Origin: Zhengitettix transpicula
Taxonomy: Eukaryota > Arthropoda > Insecta > Orthoptera > Tetrigidae
Reading direction: 5' to 3'
DNA length: 64,000 nt
Assembly (NCBI GenBank): GCA_037074705.1
Contig: JAYJMR010000070.1
Span: forward strand, 62,001-126,000
In this document: positions 1 to 12,536 of the stretch, in pieces
How positions within the stretch are numbered: the stretch's first letter is position 1
Layout of the letters: the number at the start of each line of letters is the position of its first letter
Notes under the pieces: generated by a model
The model's database searches: none
What the model saw: the letters and a program-made list of their open reading frames with translations, nothing else
Told to the model about the DNA's origin: nothing
Position numbers and translations under genes: made by a program

Positions 1-314
1 GGTGAAATTCCAAACTTGTCGTCGAAACGTCGAAATAATACGATATATTAATTAATATTAATAGATTAAGATTTTAGAAGTGCAGGTTTGACTAATTTTT
101 ATAAAGAACGTATCATTTATTATGAAATAAGACTTTGTTATTTATAGATTCTTGGTTGGTGAAATTCCAAACTTGTCGTCGTAACGTCAAAATATTGGGA
201 TATATTAATTAATATTAATAGATTAAGATTTTAGAAGTGCAGGTTTGACTAATTTTTATAAAGAACGTATCATTTATTATGAAATAAGACTTTGTTATTT
301 ATAGATTCTTGGTT

Positions 315-463
315 GGTGAAATTCCAAACTTGTCGTCGAAATATTACGATATATTAATTAATATTAATAGATTAAGATTTTAGAAGTGCAGGTTTGAGTA
401 ATTTTTATAAAGAACGAGTCATTTATTATGAAATAAGACTTTGTTATTTGAGGATTCTTGGTT
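315..463 (+). repeat. 149-bp short monomer (8-bp deletion)
   Basis: This monomer is 149 bp because one of the two tandem CGTCGAAA copies is missing, so the CpG box reads GTCGTCGAAATATTACG. The rest matches the consensus apart from GAGTAA, GAGTC and a GAGGATT end. The same change with the same flanking variants recurs at 2348 and 6736, so all three descend from one event followed by amplification. Confidence 0.95.
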
Positions 464-1267
464 GGTGAAATTCCAAACTTGTCGTCGAAACGTCGAAATA
501 TTACGATATATTAATTAATATTAATAGATTAAGATTTTAGAAGTGCAGGTTTGAGTAATTTTTATAAAGAACGAGTCATTTATTATGAAATAAGACTTTG
601 TTATTTATAGATTCTTGGTTGGTGAAATTCCAAACTTGTCGTCGAAACGTCGAAATAATACGATATATTAATTAATATTAATAGATTAAGATTTTAGAAG
701 TGCAGGTTTGACTAATTTTTATAAAGAACGAGTCATTTATTATGAAATAAGACTTTGTTATTTGAAGATTCTTGGTTGGTGAAATTCCAAACTTGTCGTC
801 GAAACGTCGAAATATTACGATATATTAATTAATATTAATAGATAAAGATTTTAGAAGTGCAGGTTTGACTAATTTTTATAAAGAACGTATCATTTATTAT
901 GAAATAAGACTTTGTTATTTGAAGATTCTTGGTTGGTGAAATTCCAAACTTGTCATCGAAACGTCGAAATATTACGATATATTAATTAATATTAATAGAT
1001 TAAGATTTTAGAAGTGCAGGTTTGACTAATTTTTATAAAGAACGTATCATTTATTATGAAATAAGACTTTGTTATTTGAAGATTCTTGGTTGGTGAAATT
1101 CCAAACTTGTCATCGAAACGTCGAAATATTACGATATATTAATTAATATTAATAGATTAAGATTTTAGAAGTGCAGGTTTGACTAATTTTTATAAAGAAC
1201 GTATCATTTATTATGAAATAAGACTTTGTTATTTGAAGATTCTTGGTTGGTGAAATTCCAAACTTGT

Positions 1268-1283
1268 CGTCGAAACGTCGAAA
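1268..1283. repeat. Internal 8-bp duplication in the CpG box (representative copy)
   Basis: Monomer positions 20-35 are two perfect tandem copies of CGTCGAAA, present in nearly every unit. They carry four of the six CpGs of the consensus monomer. Three monomers elsewhere have exactly one of the two copies, so this pair behaves as a slippage site. Confidence 0.9.
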
Positions 1284-1292
1284 TATTACGAT

Positions 1293-1306
1293 ATATTAAT
1301 TAATAT
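1293..1306. other. 14-bp A/T palindrome (representative copy)
   Basis: Monomer positions 45-58 read ATATTAATTAATAT, a perfect 14-base palindrome made only of A and T. It recurs in most monomers. Two common variants break it: position 48 T to A (giving ATAATAATT) and position 56 T to A (giving AATTAAAATTAAT). Short dyads of this type are found in satellites of centromeres that lack CENP-B boxes, but chance is also possible at this base composition. Confidence 0.6.
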
Positions 1307-1345
1307 TAATAGATTAAGATTTTAGAAGTGCAGGTTTGACTAATT

Positions 1346-1353
1346 TTTATAAA
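1346..1353. other. TTTATAAA palindrome, TATA-like (representative copy)
   Basis: Monomer positions 98-105 form an 8-base palindrome that reads as a TATA-like element on both strands (TATAAAG on +, TATAAAAA on -). It is conserved in most units but changed to TTATTAAG in a subset (about 17342, 20482, 22210 and 23153). In sequence this rich in A/T it is weak evidence for a promoter; I only note its regular spacing. Confidence 0.3.
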
Positions 1354-2190
1354 GAACGTATCATTTATTATGAAATAAGACTTTGTTATTTGAAGATTCT
1401 TGGTTGGTGAAATTCCAAACTTGTCGTCGAAACGTCGAAATATTACGATATATTAATTAATATTAATAGATTAAGATTTTAGAAGTGCAGGTTTGACTAA
1501 TTTTTATAAAGAACGTATCATTTATTATGAAATAAGACTTTGTTATTTGAAGATTCTTGTTTGGTGAAATTCCAAACTTGTCGTCGAAACGTCGAAATAT
1601 TACGATATATTAATTAATATTAATAGATTAAGATTTTAGAAGTGCAGGTTTGACTAATTTTTATAAAGAACGTATCATTTATTATGAAATAAGACTTTGT
1701 TATTTGAAGATTCTTGGTTGGTGAAATTCCAAACTTGTCGTCGAAACGTCGAAATATTACGATATATTAATTAAAATTAATAGATTAAGATTTTAGAAGT
1801 GCTGGTTTGAGTAATTTTTATAAAGAACGAGTCATTTATTATGAAATAAGACTTTGTTATTTATAGATTCTTGGTTGGTGAAATTCCAAACTTGTCGTCG
1901 AAACGTCGAAATATTACGATATATTAATTAATATTGATAGATTAAGATTTTAGAAGTGCAGGTTTGACTAATTTTTATAAAGAACGTATCATTTATTATG
2001 AAATAAGACTTTGTTATTTGAAGATTCTTGGTTGGTGAAATTCCAAACTTGTCGTCGAAACGTCGAAATATTACGATATATTAATTAAAATTAATAGATT
2101 AAGATTTTAGAAGTGCTGGTTTGAGTAATTTTTATAAAGAACGAGTCATTTATTATGAAATAAGACTTTGTTATTTATAGATTCTTGGTT

Positions 2191-4223
2191 GGTGAAATTC
2201 CAAACTTGTCGTCGTAACGTCAAAATATTGGGATATATTAATTAATATTAATAGATTAAGATTTTAGAAGTGCAGGTGTGAGTAAATTTTATAAAGAACG
2301 AGTCATTTATTATGAAATAAGACTTTGTTATTTATAGATTCTTGGTTGGTGAAATTCCAAACTTGTCGTCGAAATATTACGATATATTAATTAATATTAA
2401 TAGATTAAGATTTTAGAAGTGCAGGTTTGAGTAATTTTTATAAAGAACGAGTCATTTATTATGAAATAAGACTTTGTTATTTGAGGATTCTTGGTTGGTG
2501 AAATTCCAAACTTGTCGTCGAAACGTCGAAATATTACGATATATTAATTAATATTAATAGATTAAGATTTTAGAAGTGCAGGTTTGAGTAATTTTTATAA
2601 AGAACGAGTCATTTATTATGAAATAAGACTTTGTTATTTATAGATTCTTGGTTGGTGAAATTCCAAACTTGTCGTCGAAACGTCGAAATAATACGATATA
2701 TTAATTAATATTAATAGATTAAGATTTTAGAAGTGCAGGTTTGACTAATTTTTATAAAGAACGAGTCATTTATTATGAAATAAGACTTTGTTATTTGAAG
2801 ATTCTTGGTTGGTGAAATTCCAAACTTGTCGTCGAAACGTCGAAATATTACGATATATTAATTAATATTAATAGATAAAGATTTTAGAAGTGCAGGTTTG
2901 ACTAATTTTTATAAAGAACGTATCATTTATTATGAAATAAGACTTTGTTATTTGAAGATTCTTGGTTGGTGAAATTCCAAACTTGTCATCGAAACGTCGA
3001 AATATTACGATATATTAATTAATATTAATAGATTAAGATTTTAGAAGTGCAGGTTTGACTAATTTTTATAAAGAACGTATCATTTATTATGAAATAAGAC
3101 TTTGTTATTTGAAGATTCTTGGTTGGTGAAATTCCAAACTTGTCATCGAAACGTCGAAATATTACGATATATTAATTAATATTAATAGATTAAGATTTTA
3201 GAAGTGCAGGTTTGACTAATTTTTATAAAGAACGTATCATTTATTATGAAATAAGACTTTGTTATTTGAAGATTCTTGGTTGGTGAAATTCCAAACTTGT
3301 CGTCGAAACGTCGAAATATTACGATATATTAATTAATATTAATAGATTAAGATTTTAGAAGTGCAGGTTTGACTAATTTTTATAAAGAACGTATCATTTA
3401 TTATGAAATAAGACTTTGTTATTTGAAGATTCTTGGTTGGTGAAATTCCAAACTTGTCGTCGAAACGTCGAAATATTACGATATATTAATTAATATTAAT
3501 AGATTAAGATTTTAGAAGTGCAGGTTTGACTAATTTTTATAAAGAACGTATCATTTATTATGAAATAAGACTTTGTTATTTGAAGATTCTTGTTTGGTGA
3601 AATTCCAAACTTGTCGTCGAAACGTCGAAATATTACGATATATTAATTAATATTAATAGATTAAGATTTTAGAAGTGCAGGTTTGACTAATTTTTATAAA
3701 AAACGTATCATTTATTATGAAATAAGACTTTGTTATTTGAAGATTCTTGGTTGGTAAAATTCCAAACTTGTCGTCGAAACGTCGAAATATTACGATATAT
3801 TAATTAAAATTAATAGATTAAGATTTTAGAAGTGCTGGTTTGAGTAATTTTTATAAAGAACGAGTCATTTATTATGAAATAAGACTTTGTTATTTATAGA
3901 TTCTTGGTTGGTGAAATTCCAAACTTGTCGTCGAAACGTCGAAATATTACGATATATTAATTAATATTGATAGATTAAGATTTTAGAAGTGCAGGTTTGA
4001 CTAATTTTTATAAAGAACGTATCATTTATTATGAAATAAGACTTTGTTATTTGAAGATTCTTGGTTGGTGAAATTCCAAACTTGTCGTCGAAACGTCGAA
4101 ATATTACGATATATTAATTAAAATTAATAGATTAAGATTTTAGAAGTGCTGGTTTGAGTAATTTTTATAAAGAACGAGTCATTTATTATGAAATAAGACT
4201 TTGTTATTTATAGATTCTTGGTT
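2191..4223 (+). repeat. 13-monomer higher-order repeat, copy 2 (2033 bp)
   Basis: A tandem duplicate of 158-2190 at an offset of 2033 bp. By eye I find about seven mismatches: five in the first monomer (GTGTGAGTAAA and GAGTC here, against GTTTGACTAAT and GTATC in copy 1), then AAAAAACG at about 3700 and GGTAAAATTCC at 3753. The match stops at 4224, where copy 1 continues with GTCGTAACGTC and this one returns to consensus. Confidence 0.93.
2348..2496 (+). repeat. 149-bp short monomer, second copy
   Basis: It appears identical to the short monomer at 315-463, including the GAGGATT end. It lies exactly one 2033-bp higher-order unit downstream, so it was copied with that block. Confidence 0.95.
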
Positions 4224-5163
4224 GGTGAAATTCCAAACTTGTCGTCGAAACGTCGAAATATTACGATATATTAATTAATATTAATAGATTAAGATTTTAG
4301 AAGTGCAGGTTTGACTAATTTTTATAAAGAACGTATCATTTATTATGAAATAAGACTTTGTTATTTGAAGATTCTTGGTTGGTGAAATTCCAAACTTGTC
4401 GTCGAAACGTCGAAATATTACGATATATTAATTAATATTAATAGATTAAGATTTTAGAAGTGCAGGTTTGACTAATTTTTATAAAGAACGTATCATTTAT
4501 TATGAAATAAGACTTTGTTATTTGAAGATTCTTGTTTGGTGAAATTCCAAACTTGTCGTCGAAACGTCGAAATATTACGATATATTAATTAATATTAATA
4601 GATTAAGATTTTAGAAGTGCAGGTTTGACTAATTTTTATAAAGAACGTATCATTTATTATGAAATAAGACTTTGTTATTTGAAGATTCTTGGTTGGTGAA
4701 ATTCCAAACTTGTCGTCGAAACGTCGAAATATTACGATATATTAATTAATATTAATAGATTAAGATTTTAGAAGTGCAGGTTTGAGTAATTTTTATAAAG
4801 AACGAGTCATTTATTATGAAATAAGACTTTGTTATTTGAAGATTCTTGGTTGGTGAAATTCCAAACTTGTCGTCGAAACGTCGAAATATTACGATATATT
4901 AATTAATATTAATAGATTAAGATTTTAGAAGTGCAGGTTTGAGTAATTTTTATAAAGAACGAGTCATTTATTATGAAATAAGACTTTGTTATTTGAAGAT
5001 TCTTGGTTGGTGAAATTCCAAACTTGTCGTCGAAACGTCGAAATATTACGATATATTAATTAATATTAATAGATTAAGATTTTAGAAGTGCAGGTTTGAG
5101 TAATTTTTATAAAGAACGTATCATTTATTATGAAATAAGACTTTGTTATTTGAAGATTCTTGG

Positions 5164-5477
5164 TTGGTGAAATTCCAAACTTGTCGTCGAAACGTCGAAA
5201 TATTACGATATATTACTTAATATTTATAGATTAAGATTTAAGAAGTGCAGGTTTGAGTAATTTTTATAAAGAACGAATCATTTATTATGAAATAAGTCTT
5301 TGTTATTTGAAGATTCTTGGTTGGTGAAATTCCAAACTTGTCGACGAAACGTCGAAATATTACGATATATTACTTAATATTAATAGATTAAGATTTAAGA
5401 AGTGCAGGTTTGAGTAATTTTTATAAAGAACGAATCATTTATTATGAAATAAGTCTTTGTTATTTGAAGATTCTTGG
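5164..5477 (+). repeat. Two adjacent ATTACTTAAT / AAGTCTTTG monomers
   Basis: Both units carry ATTACTTAATATT in place of ATTAATTAATATT, TTTAAGAAG in place of TTTTAGAAG, GAATC and AAGTCTTTG. The second also has GTCGACG. These linked changes mark a subfamily that is sparse here and reappears as the X unit of the dimer array at 12,537-13,791 and singly near 12,400, 16,930 and 20,070. Confidence 0.85.
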
Positions 5478-6421
5478 TTGGTGAAATTCCAAACTTGTCG
5501 TCGAAACGTCGAAATATTACGATATATTAATTAATATTAATAGATTAAGATTTTAGAAGTGCAGGTTTGACTAATTTTTATAAAGAACGTATCATTTATT
5601 ATGAAATAAGACTTTGTTATTTGAAGATTCTTGGTTGGTGAAATTCCAAACTTGTCGTCGAAACGTCGAAATATTGGGATATATTAATTAATATTAATAG
5701 ATTAAGATTTTAGAAGTGCAGGTTTGAGTAAATTATATAAAGAACGAGTCATTTATTATGAAATAAGACTTTGTTATTTATAGATTCTTGGTTGGTGAAA
5801 TTCCAAACTTGTCGTCGAAACGTCGAAATATTACGATATATTAATTAATATTAATAGATTAAGATTTTAGAAGTGCAGGTTTGACTAATTTTTATAAAGA
5901 ACGTATCATTTATTATGAAATAAGACTTTGTTATTTGAAGATTCTTGGTTGGTGAAATTCCAAACTTGTCGACGAAACGTCGAAATATTGGGATATATTA
6001 ATTAATATTAATAGATTAAGATTTTAGAAGTGCAGGTTTGAGTAAATTTTATAAAGAACGAGTCATTTATTATGAAATAAGACTTTGTTATTTGAAGATT
6101 CTTAGTTGGTGAAATTCCAAACTTGTCGTCGAAACGTCGAAATATTACGATATATTAATTAATATTAATAGATTAAGATTTTAGAAGTGCAGGTTTGACT
6201 AATTTTTATAAAGAACGTATCATTTATTATGAAATAAGACTTTGTTATTTGAAGATTCTTGGTTGGTGAAATTCCAAACTTGTCGTCGAAACGTCGAAAT
6301 ATTACGATATATTAATTAATATTAATAGATTAAGATTTTAGAAGTGCAGGTTTGACTAATTTTTATAAAGAACGTATCATTTATTATGAAATAAGACTTT
6401 GTTATTTGAAGATTCTTGGTT

Positions 6422-7198
6422 GGTGAAATTCCAAACTTGTCGTCGAAACGTCGAAATAATACGATATATTAATTAATATTAATAGATTAAGATTTTAGAA
6501 GTGCAGGTTTGACTAATTTTTATAAAGAACGTATCATTTATTATGAAATAAGACTTTGTTATTTATAGATTCTTGGTTGGTGAAATTCCAAACTTGTCGT
6601 CGTAACGTCAAAATATTGGGATATATTAATTAATATTAATAGATTAAGATTTTAGAAGTGCAGGTTTGAGTAAATTTTATAAAGAACGAGTCATTTATTA
6701 TGAAATAAGACTTTGTTATTTATAGATTCTTGGTTGGTGAAATTCCAAACTTGTCGTCGAAATATTACGATATATTAATTAATATTAATAGATTAAGATT
6801 TTAGAAGTGCAGGTTTGAGTAATTTTTATAAAGAACGAGTCATTTATTATGAAATAAGACTTTGTTATTTGAGGATTCTTGGTTGGTGAAATTCCAAACT
6901 TGTCGTCGAAACGTCGAAATATTACGATATATTAATTAATATTAATAGATTAAGATTTTAGAAGTGCAGGTTTGAGTAATTTTTATAAAGAACGAGTCAT
7001 TTATTATGAAATAAGACTTTGTTATTTATAGATTCTTGGTTGGTGAAATTCCAAACTTGTCGTCGAAACGTCGAAATAATACGATATATTAATTAATATT
7101 AATAGATTAAGATTTTAGAAGTGCAGGTTTGACTAATTTTTATAAAGAACGAGTCATTTATTATGAAATAAGACTTTGTTATTTGAAGATTCTTGGTT
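6422..7198 (+). repeat. Displaced copy of the window's first five monomers (777 bp)
   Basis: This stretch matches 1-777 monomer by monomer: AATAATACG with an ATAGATT end, GTCGTAACGTC with ATTGGG, the 149-bp short unit, a GAGTAA unit, then AATAATACG with GACTAA and GAGTC. The differences I see are the five sites in the second monomer, which here has GAGTAAA and GAGTC. This supports 158-314 as the altered copy. The block ends at 7199, where the GCTGGTTTAAG subfamily begins. Confidence 0.88.
6736..6884 (+). repeat. 149-bp short monomer, third copy
   Basis: Same 8-base deletion and same GAGGATT end as at 315 and 2348. It lies in a displaced copy of the window's first five monomers (6422-7198), 6421 bp downstream of the first. 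Confidence 0.95.
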
Positions 7199-7983
7199 GG
7201 TGAAATTCCAAACTTGTCGTCGAAACGTCGAAATATTACGATATATTAATTAATATTAATAGATTAAGATTTTAGAAGTGCTGGTTTAAGTAATTTTTAT
7301 AAAGAACGAGTCATTTATTATGAAATAAGACTTTGTTATTTGAAGATTCTTGGTTGGTGAAATTCCAAACTTGTCGTCGAAACGTCGAAATATTACGATA
7401 TATTAATTAAAATTAATAGATTAAGATTTTAGAAGTGCTGGTTTGAGTAATTTTTATAAAGAACGAGTCATTTATTATGAAATAAGACTTTGTTATTTGA
7501 AGATTCTTGGTTGGTGAAATTCCAAACTTGTCGTCGAAACGTCGAAATATTACGATATATTAATAAATATTAATAGATTAAGATTTTAGAAGTGCAGGTT
7601 TGAGTAATTTTTATAAAGAACGAATCATTTATTATGAAATAAGACTTTGTTATTTGAAGATTCTTGGTTGGTGAAATTCCAAACTTGTCGTCGAAACGTC
7701 GAAATATTACGATATATTAATTAATATTAATAGATTAAGATTTTAGAAGTGCAGGTTTGAGTAATTTTTATAAAGAACGAGTCGATTATTATGAAATAAG
7801 ACTTTGTTATTTGAAGATTCTTGGTTGGTGAAATTCCAAACTTGTCGTCGAAACGTCGAAATATTACGATATATTAATTAATATTAATAGATTAAGATTT
7901 TAGAAGTGCAGGTTTGAGTAATTTTTATAAAGAACGAATCATTTATTATGAAATAAGACTTTGTTATTTGAAGATTCTTGGTT
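7199..7983 (+). repeat. Five-monomer block, copy 1 (785 bp)
   Basis: Ordered markers: GCTGGTTTAAG at 7199; AAAATTAAT with GCTGG at 7356; ATTAATAAATATT with GAATC at 7513; GAGTCGATT at 7670; GAATC at 7827. The same series recurs 1099 bp (seven monomers) downstream. A further GAGTCGATT unit at 7984 repeats the 7670 type, so there is a two-monomer duplication inside the interval. Confidence 0.88.
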
Positions 7984-8297
7984 GGTGAAATTCCAAACTT
8001 GTCGTCGAAACGTCGAAATATTACGATATATTAATTAATATTAATAGATTAAGATTTTAGAAGTGCAGGTTTGAGTAATTTTTATAAAGAACGAGTCGAT
8101 TATTATGAAATAAGACTTTGTTATTTGAAGATTCTTGGTTGGTGAAATTCCAAACTTGTCGTCGAAACGTCGAAATAATACGATATATTAATTAATATTA
8201 ATAGATTAAGATTTTAGAAGTGCAGGTTTGAGTAATTTTTATAAAGAACGTATCATTTATTATGAAATAAGACTTTGTTATTTATAGATTCTTGGTT

Positions 8298-9082
8298 GGT
8301 GAAATTCCAAACTTGTCGTCGAAACGTCGAAATATTGGGATATATTAATTAATATTAATAGATTAAGATTTTAGAAGTGCTGGTTTAAGTAATTTTTATA
8401 AAGAACGAGTCATTTATTATGAAATAAGACTTTGTTATTTGAAGATTCTTGGTTGGTGAAATTCCAAACTTGTCGTCGAAACGTCGAAATATTACGATAT
8501 ATTAATTAAAATTAATAGATTAAGATTTTAGAAGTGCTGGTTTGAGTAATTTTTATAAAGAACGAGTCATTTATTATGAAATAAGACTTTGTTATTTGAA
8601 GATTCTTGGTTGGTGAAATTCCAAACTTGTCGTCGAAACGTCGAAATATTACGATATATTAATAAATATTAATAGATTAAGATTTTAGAAGTGCAGGTTT
8701 GAGTAATTTTTATAAAGAACGAATCATTTATTATGAAATAAGACTTTGTTATTTGAAGATTCTTGGTTGGTGAAATTCCAAACTTGTCGTCGAAACGTCG
8801 AAATATTACGATATATTAATTAATATTAATAGATTAAGATTTTAGAAGTGCAGGTTTGAGTAATTTTTATAAAGAACGAGTCGATTATTATGAAATAAGA
8901 CATTGTTATTTGAAGATTCTTGGTTGGTGAAATTCCAAACTTGTCGTCGAAACGTCGAAATATTACGATATATTAATTAATATTAATAGATTAAGATTTT
9001 AGAAGTGCAGGTTTGAGTAATTTTTATAAAGAACGAATCATTTATTATGAAATAAGACTTTGTTATTTGAAGATTCTTGGTT
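8298..9082 (+). repeat. Five-monomer block, copy 2 (785 bp)
   Basis: Repeats the marker order of 7199-7983. Differences seen: ATTGGG in place of ATTACG in the first monomer and GACATTG in place of GACTTTG at about 8900. Similarity ends at 9083, where consensus GACTAA/GTATC monomers resume. Confidence 0.88.
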
Positions 9083-12000
9083 GGTGAAATTCCAAACTTG
9101 TCGTCGAAACGTCGAAATATTACGATATATTAATTAATATTAATAGATTAAGATTTTAGAAGTGCAGGTTTGACTAATTTTTATAAAGAACGTATCATTT
9201 ATTATGAAATAAGACTTTGTTATTTGAATATTCTTGGTTGGTGAAATTCCAAACTTGTCATCGAAACGTCGAAATATTACGATATATTAATTAATATTAA
9301 TAGATTAAGATTTAGAAGTGCAGGTTTGACTAATTTTTATAAAGAACGTATCATTTATTATGAAATAAGACTTTGTTATTTGAAGATTCTTGGTTGGTGA
9401 AATTCCAAACTTGTCATCGAAACGTCGAAATATTACGATATATTAATTAATATTAATAGATTAAGATTTTAGAAGTGCAGGTTTGACTAATTTTTATAAA
9501 GAACGTATCATTTATTATGAAATAAGACTTTGTTATTTGAAGATTCTTGGTTGGTGAAATTCCAAACTTGTCGTCGAAACGTCGAAATATTACGATATAT
9601 TAATTAATATTAATAGATTAAGATTTAGAAGTGCAGGTTTGACTAATTTTTATAAAGAACGTATCATTTATTATGAAATAAGACTTTGTTATTTGAAGAT
9701 TCTTGGTTGGTGAAATTCCAAACTTGTCGTCGAAACGTCGAAATATTACGATATATTAATTAATATTAATAGATTAAGATTTTAGAAGTGCAGGTTTGAC
9801 TAATTTTTATAAAGAACGTATCATTTATTATGAAATAAGACTTTGTTATTTGAAGATTCTTGGTTGGTGAAATTCCAAACTTGTCGTCGAAACGTCGAAA
9901 TATTACGATATATTAATTAAAATTAATAGATTAAGATTTTAGAAGTGCAGGTTTGACTAATTTTTATAAAGAACGTATCATTTATTATGAAATAAGACTT
10001 TGTTATTTGAAGATTCTTGGTTGGTGAAATTCCAAACTTGTCGTCGAAACGTCGAAATATTACGATATATTAATTAATATTAATAGATTAAGATTTTAGA
10101 AGTGCAGGTTTGACTAATTTTTATAAAGAACGTATCATTTATTATGAAATAAGACTTTGTTATTTGAAGATTCTTGGTTGGTGAAATTCCAAACTTGTCA
10201 TCGAAACGTCGAAATATTACGATATATTAATTAATATTAATAGATTAAGATTTTAGAAGTGCAGGTTTGACTAATTTTTATAAAGAACGTATCATTTATT
10301 ATGAAATAAGACTTTGTTATTTGAAGATTCTTGGTTGGTGAAATTCCAAACTTGTCGTCGAAACGTCGAAATATTACGATATATTAATTAATATTAATAG
10401 ATTAAGATTTTAGAAGTGCAGGTTTGACTAATTTTTATAAAGAACGTATCATTTATTATGAAATAAGACTTTGTTATTTGAAGATTCTTGGTTGGTGAAA
10501 TTCCAAACTTGTCATCGAAACGTCGAAATATTACGATATATTAATTAATATTAATAGATTAAGATTTTAGAAGTGCAGGTTTGACTAATTTTTATAAAGA
10601 ACGTATCATTTATTATGAAATAAGACTTTGTTATTTGAAGATTCTTGGTTGGTGAAATTCCAAACTTGTCGTCGAAACGTCGAAATATTACGATATATTA
10701 ATTAATATTAATAGATTAAGATTTTAGAAGTGCAGGTTTGACTAATTTTTATAAAGAACGTATCATTTATTATGAAATAAGACTTTGTTATTTGAAGATT
10801 CTTGGTTGGTGAAATTCCAAACTTGTCGTCGAAACGTCGAAATATTACGATATATTAATTAATATTAATAGATTAAGATTTTAGAAGTGCAGGTTTGACT
10901 AATTTTTATAAAGAACGTATCATTTATTATGAAATAAGACTTTGTTATTTGAAGATTCTTGGTTGGTGAAATTCCAAACTTGTCGTCGAAACGTCGAAAT
11001 ATTACGATATATTAATTAATATTAATAGATTAAGATTTTAGAAGTGCAGGTTTGACTAATTTTTATAAAGAACGTATCATTTATTATGAAATAAGACTTT
11101 GTTATTTGAAGATTCTTGGTTGGTGAAATTCCAAACTTGTCGTCGAAACGTCGAAATATTACGATATATTAATTAATATTAATAGATTAAGATTTTAGAA
11201 GTGCAGGTTTGACTAATTTTTATAAAGAACGTATCATTTATTATGAAATAAGACTTTGTTATTTGAAGATTCTTGTTTGGTGAAATTCCAAACTTGTCGT
11301 CGAAACGTCGAAATATTACGATATATTAATTAATATTAATAGATTAAGATTTTAGAAGTGCAGGTTTGACTAATTTTTATAAAGAACGTATCATTTATTA
11401 TGAAATAAGACTTTGTTATTTGAAGATTCTTGGTTGGTGAAATTCCAAACTTGTCGTCGAAACGTCGAAATATTACGATATATTAATTAAAATTAATAGA
11501 TTAAGATTTTAGAAGTGCTGGTTTGAGTAATTTTTTATAAAGAACGAGTCATTTATTATGAAATAAGACTTTGTTATTTATAGATTCTTGGTTGGTGAAA
11601 TTCCAAACTTGTCGTGGAAACGTCGAAATATTACGATATATTAATTAATATTAATAGATTAAGATTTTAGAAGTGCAGGTTTGAGTAATTTTTATAAAGA
11701 ACGAGTCATTTATTATGAAATAAGACTTTGTTATTTGAAGATTCTTGGTTGGTGAAATTCCAAACTTGTCGTCGAAACGTCGAAATATTACGATATATTA
11801 ATTAATATTAATAGATTAAGATTTTAGAAGTGCAGGTTTGAGTAATTTTTATAAAGAACGAGTCATTTATTATGAAATAAGACTTTGTTATTTGAAGATT
11901 CTTGGTTGGTGAAATTCCAAACTTGTCGTCGAAACGTCGAAATATTACGATATATTAATTAATATTAATAGATTAAGATTTTAGAAGTGCAGGTTTGAGT

Positions 12001-12536
12001 AATTTTTTATAAAGAACGTATCATTTATTATGAAATAAGACTTTGTTATTTGAAGATTCTTGGTTGGTGAAATTCCAAACTTGTCGTCGAAACGTCGAAA
12101 TATTACGATATATTAATTAATATTAATAGATTAAGATTTTAGAAGTGCAGGTTTGAGTAATTTTTATAAAGAACGAGTCATTTATTATGAAATAAGACTT
12201 TGTTATTTGAAGATTCTTGGTTGGTGAAATTCCAAACTTGTCGTCGAAACGTCGAAATATTACGATATATTAATTAATATTAATAGATTAAGATTTTAGA
12301 AGTGCAGGTTTGAGTAATTTTTATAAAGAACGAATCATTTATTATGAAATAAGTCTTTGTTATTTGAAGATTCTTGGTTGGTGAAATTCCAAACTTGTCG
12401 ACGAAACGTCGAAATATTACGATATATTACTTAATATTAATAGATTAAGATTTTAGAAGTGCAGGTTTGAGTAATTTTTATAAAGAACGAGTCATTTATT
12501 ATGAAATAAGACTTTGTTATTTGAAGATTCTTGGTT
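9083..12536 (+). repeat. Mostly consensus-like monomers
   Basis: Most units here are GACTAA/GTATC monomers with GAAGATT ends, mixed with CATCG units (9240, 9397 and others) and, from about 11,500, GAGTAA/GAGTC units. Single-base deletions occur at about 9311 and 9626 (TTTAGAAG) and extra T bases at about 11,532 and 12,002. I see no clear large higher-order period in this stretch. Confidence 0.75.

Larger units (their letters stand above)
1249..1405 (+). repeat. Representative consensus-type monomer
   Basis: This copy carries the commonest base at every variable site and serves as a map of the unit. Positions 1-17 hold the GGTGAAATTCC landmark and CAAACTT. Positions 18-42 are a CpG-rich box with five CpGs. 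Positions 43-62 are almost pure A/T with a palindrome. Positions 71-90 include TTTTAGAAG and TGCAGGTTTG. Positions 91-105 hold the TTTTTATAAA tract. Position 106 onward holds GAACGTATC, ATTTATTATG and GACTTTG, and the unit ends in GAAGATTCTTGGTT. Main variable sites are 20-25 (GTCGTCG, GTCATCG, GTCGACG, GTCGCAACG), 37-41 (ATTACG, ATTGGG, TTTGGG), 48, 56, 81, 84, 92 (GACTAA or GAGTAA), 96, 111-112 (GTATC, GAGTC, GAATC) and 144-148 (GAAGATT, ATAGATT, CTAGTTT). Confidence 0.95.
158..2190 (+). repeat. 13-monomer higher-order repeat, copy 1 (2033 bp)
   Basis: Thirteen monomers (twelve of 157 bp and one of 149 bp). Marker variants in order: GTCGTAACGTC with ATTGGG at 158; the 8-base deletion at 315; AATAATACG at 621; GATAAAG at 778; GTCATCG at 935 and 1092; a CTTGTTTGG junction at about 1556; AAAATTAAT with GCTGG at 1720; ATTGATAG at 1877; AAAATTAAT with GCTGG at 2034. 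All recur in the same order in the adjacent copy. The first monomer (158-314) differs from its counterpart at five sites in its 3' half and looks converted by a neighbouring type. Confidence 0.93.

Noticed and set aside
1..157. An inverted repeat at ATTTATTATGAAATAAG within the monomer
   Set aside because: Only a 5-base A/T stem (TTATT/AATAA) can pair, which is expected by chance in such A/T-rich sequence.
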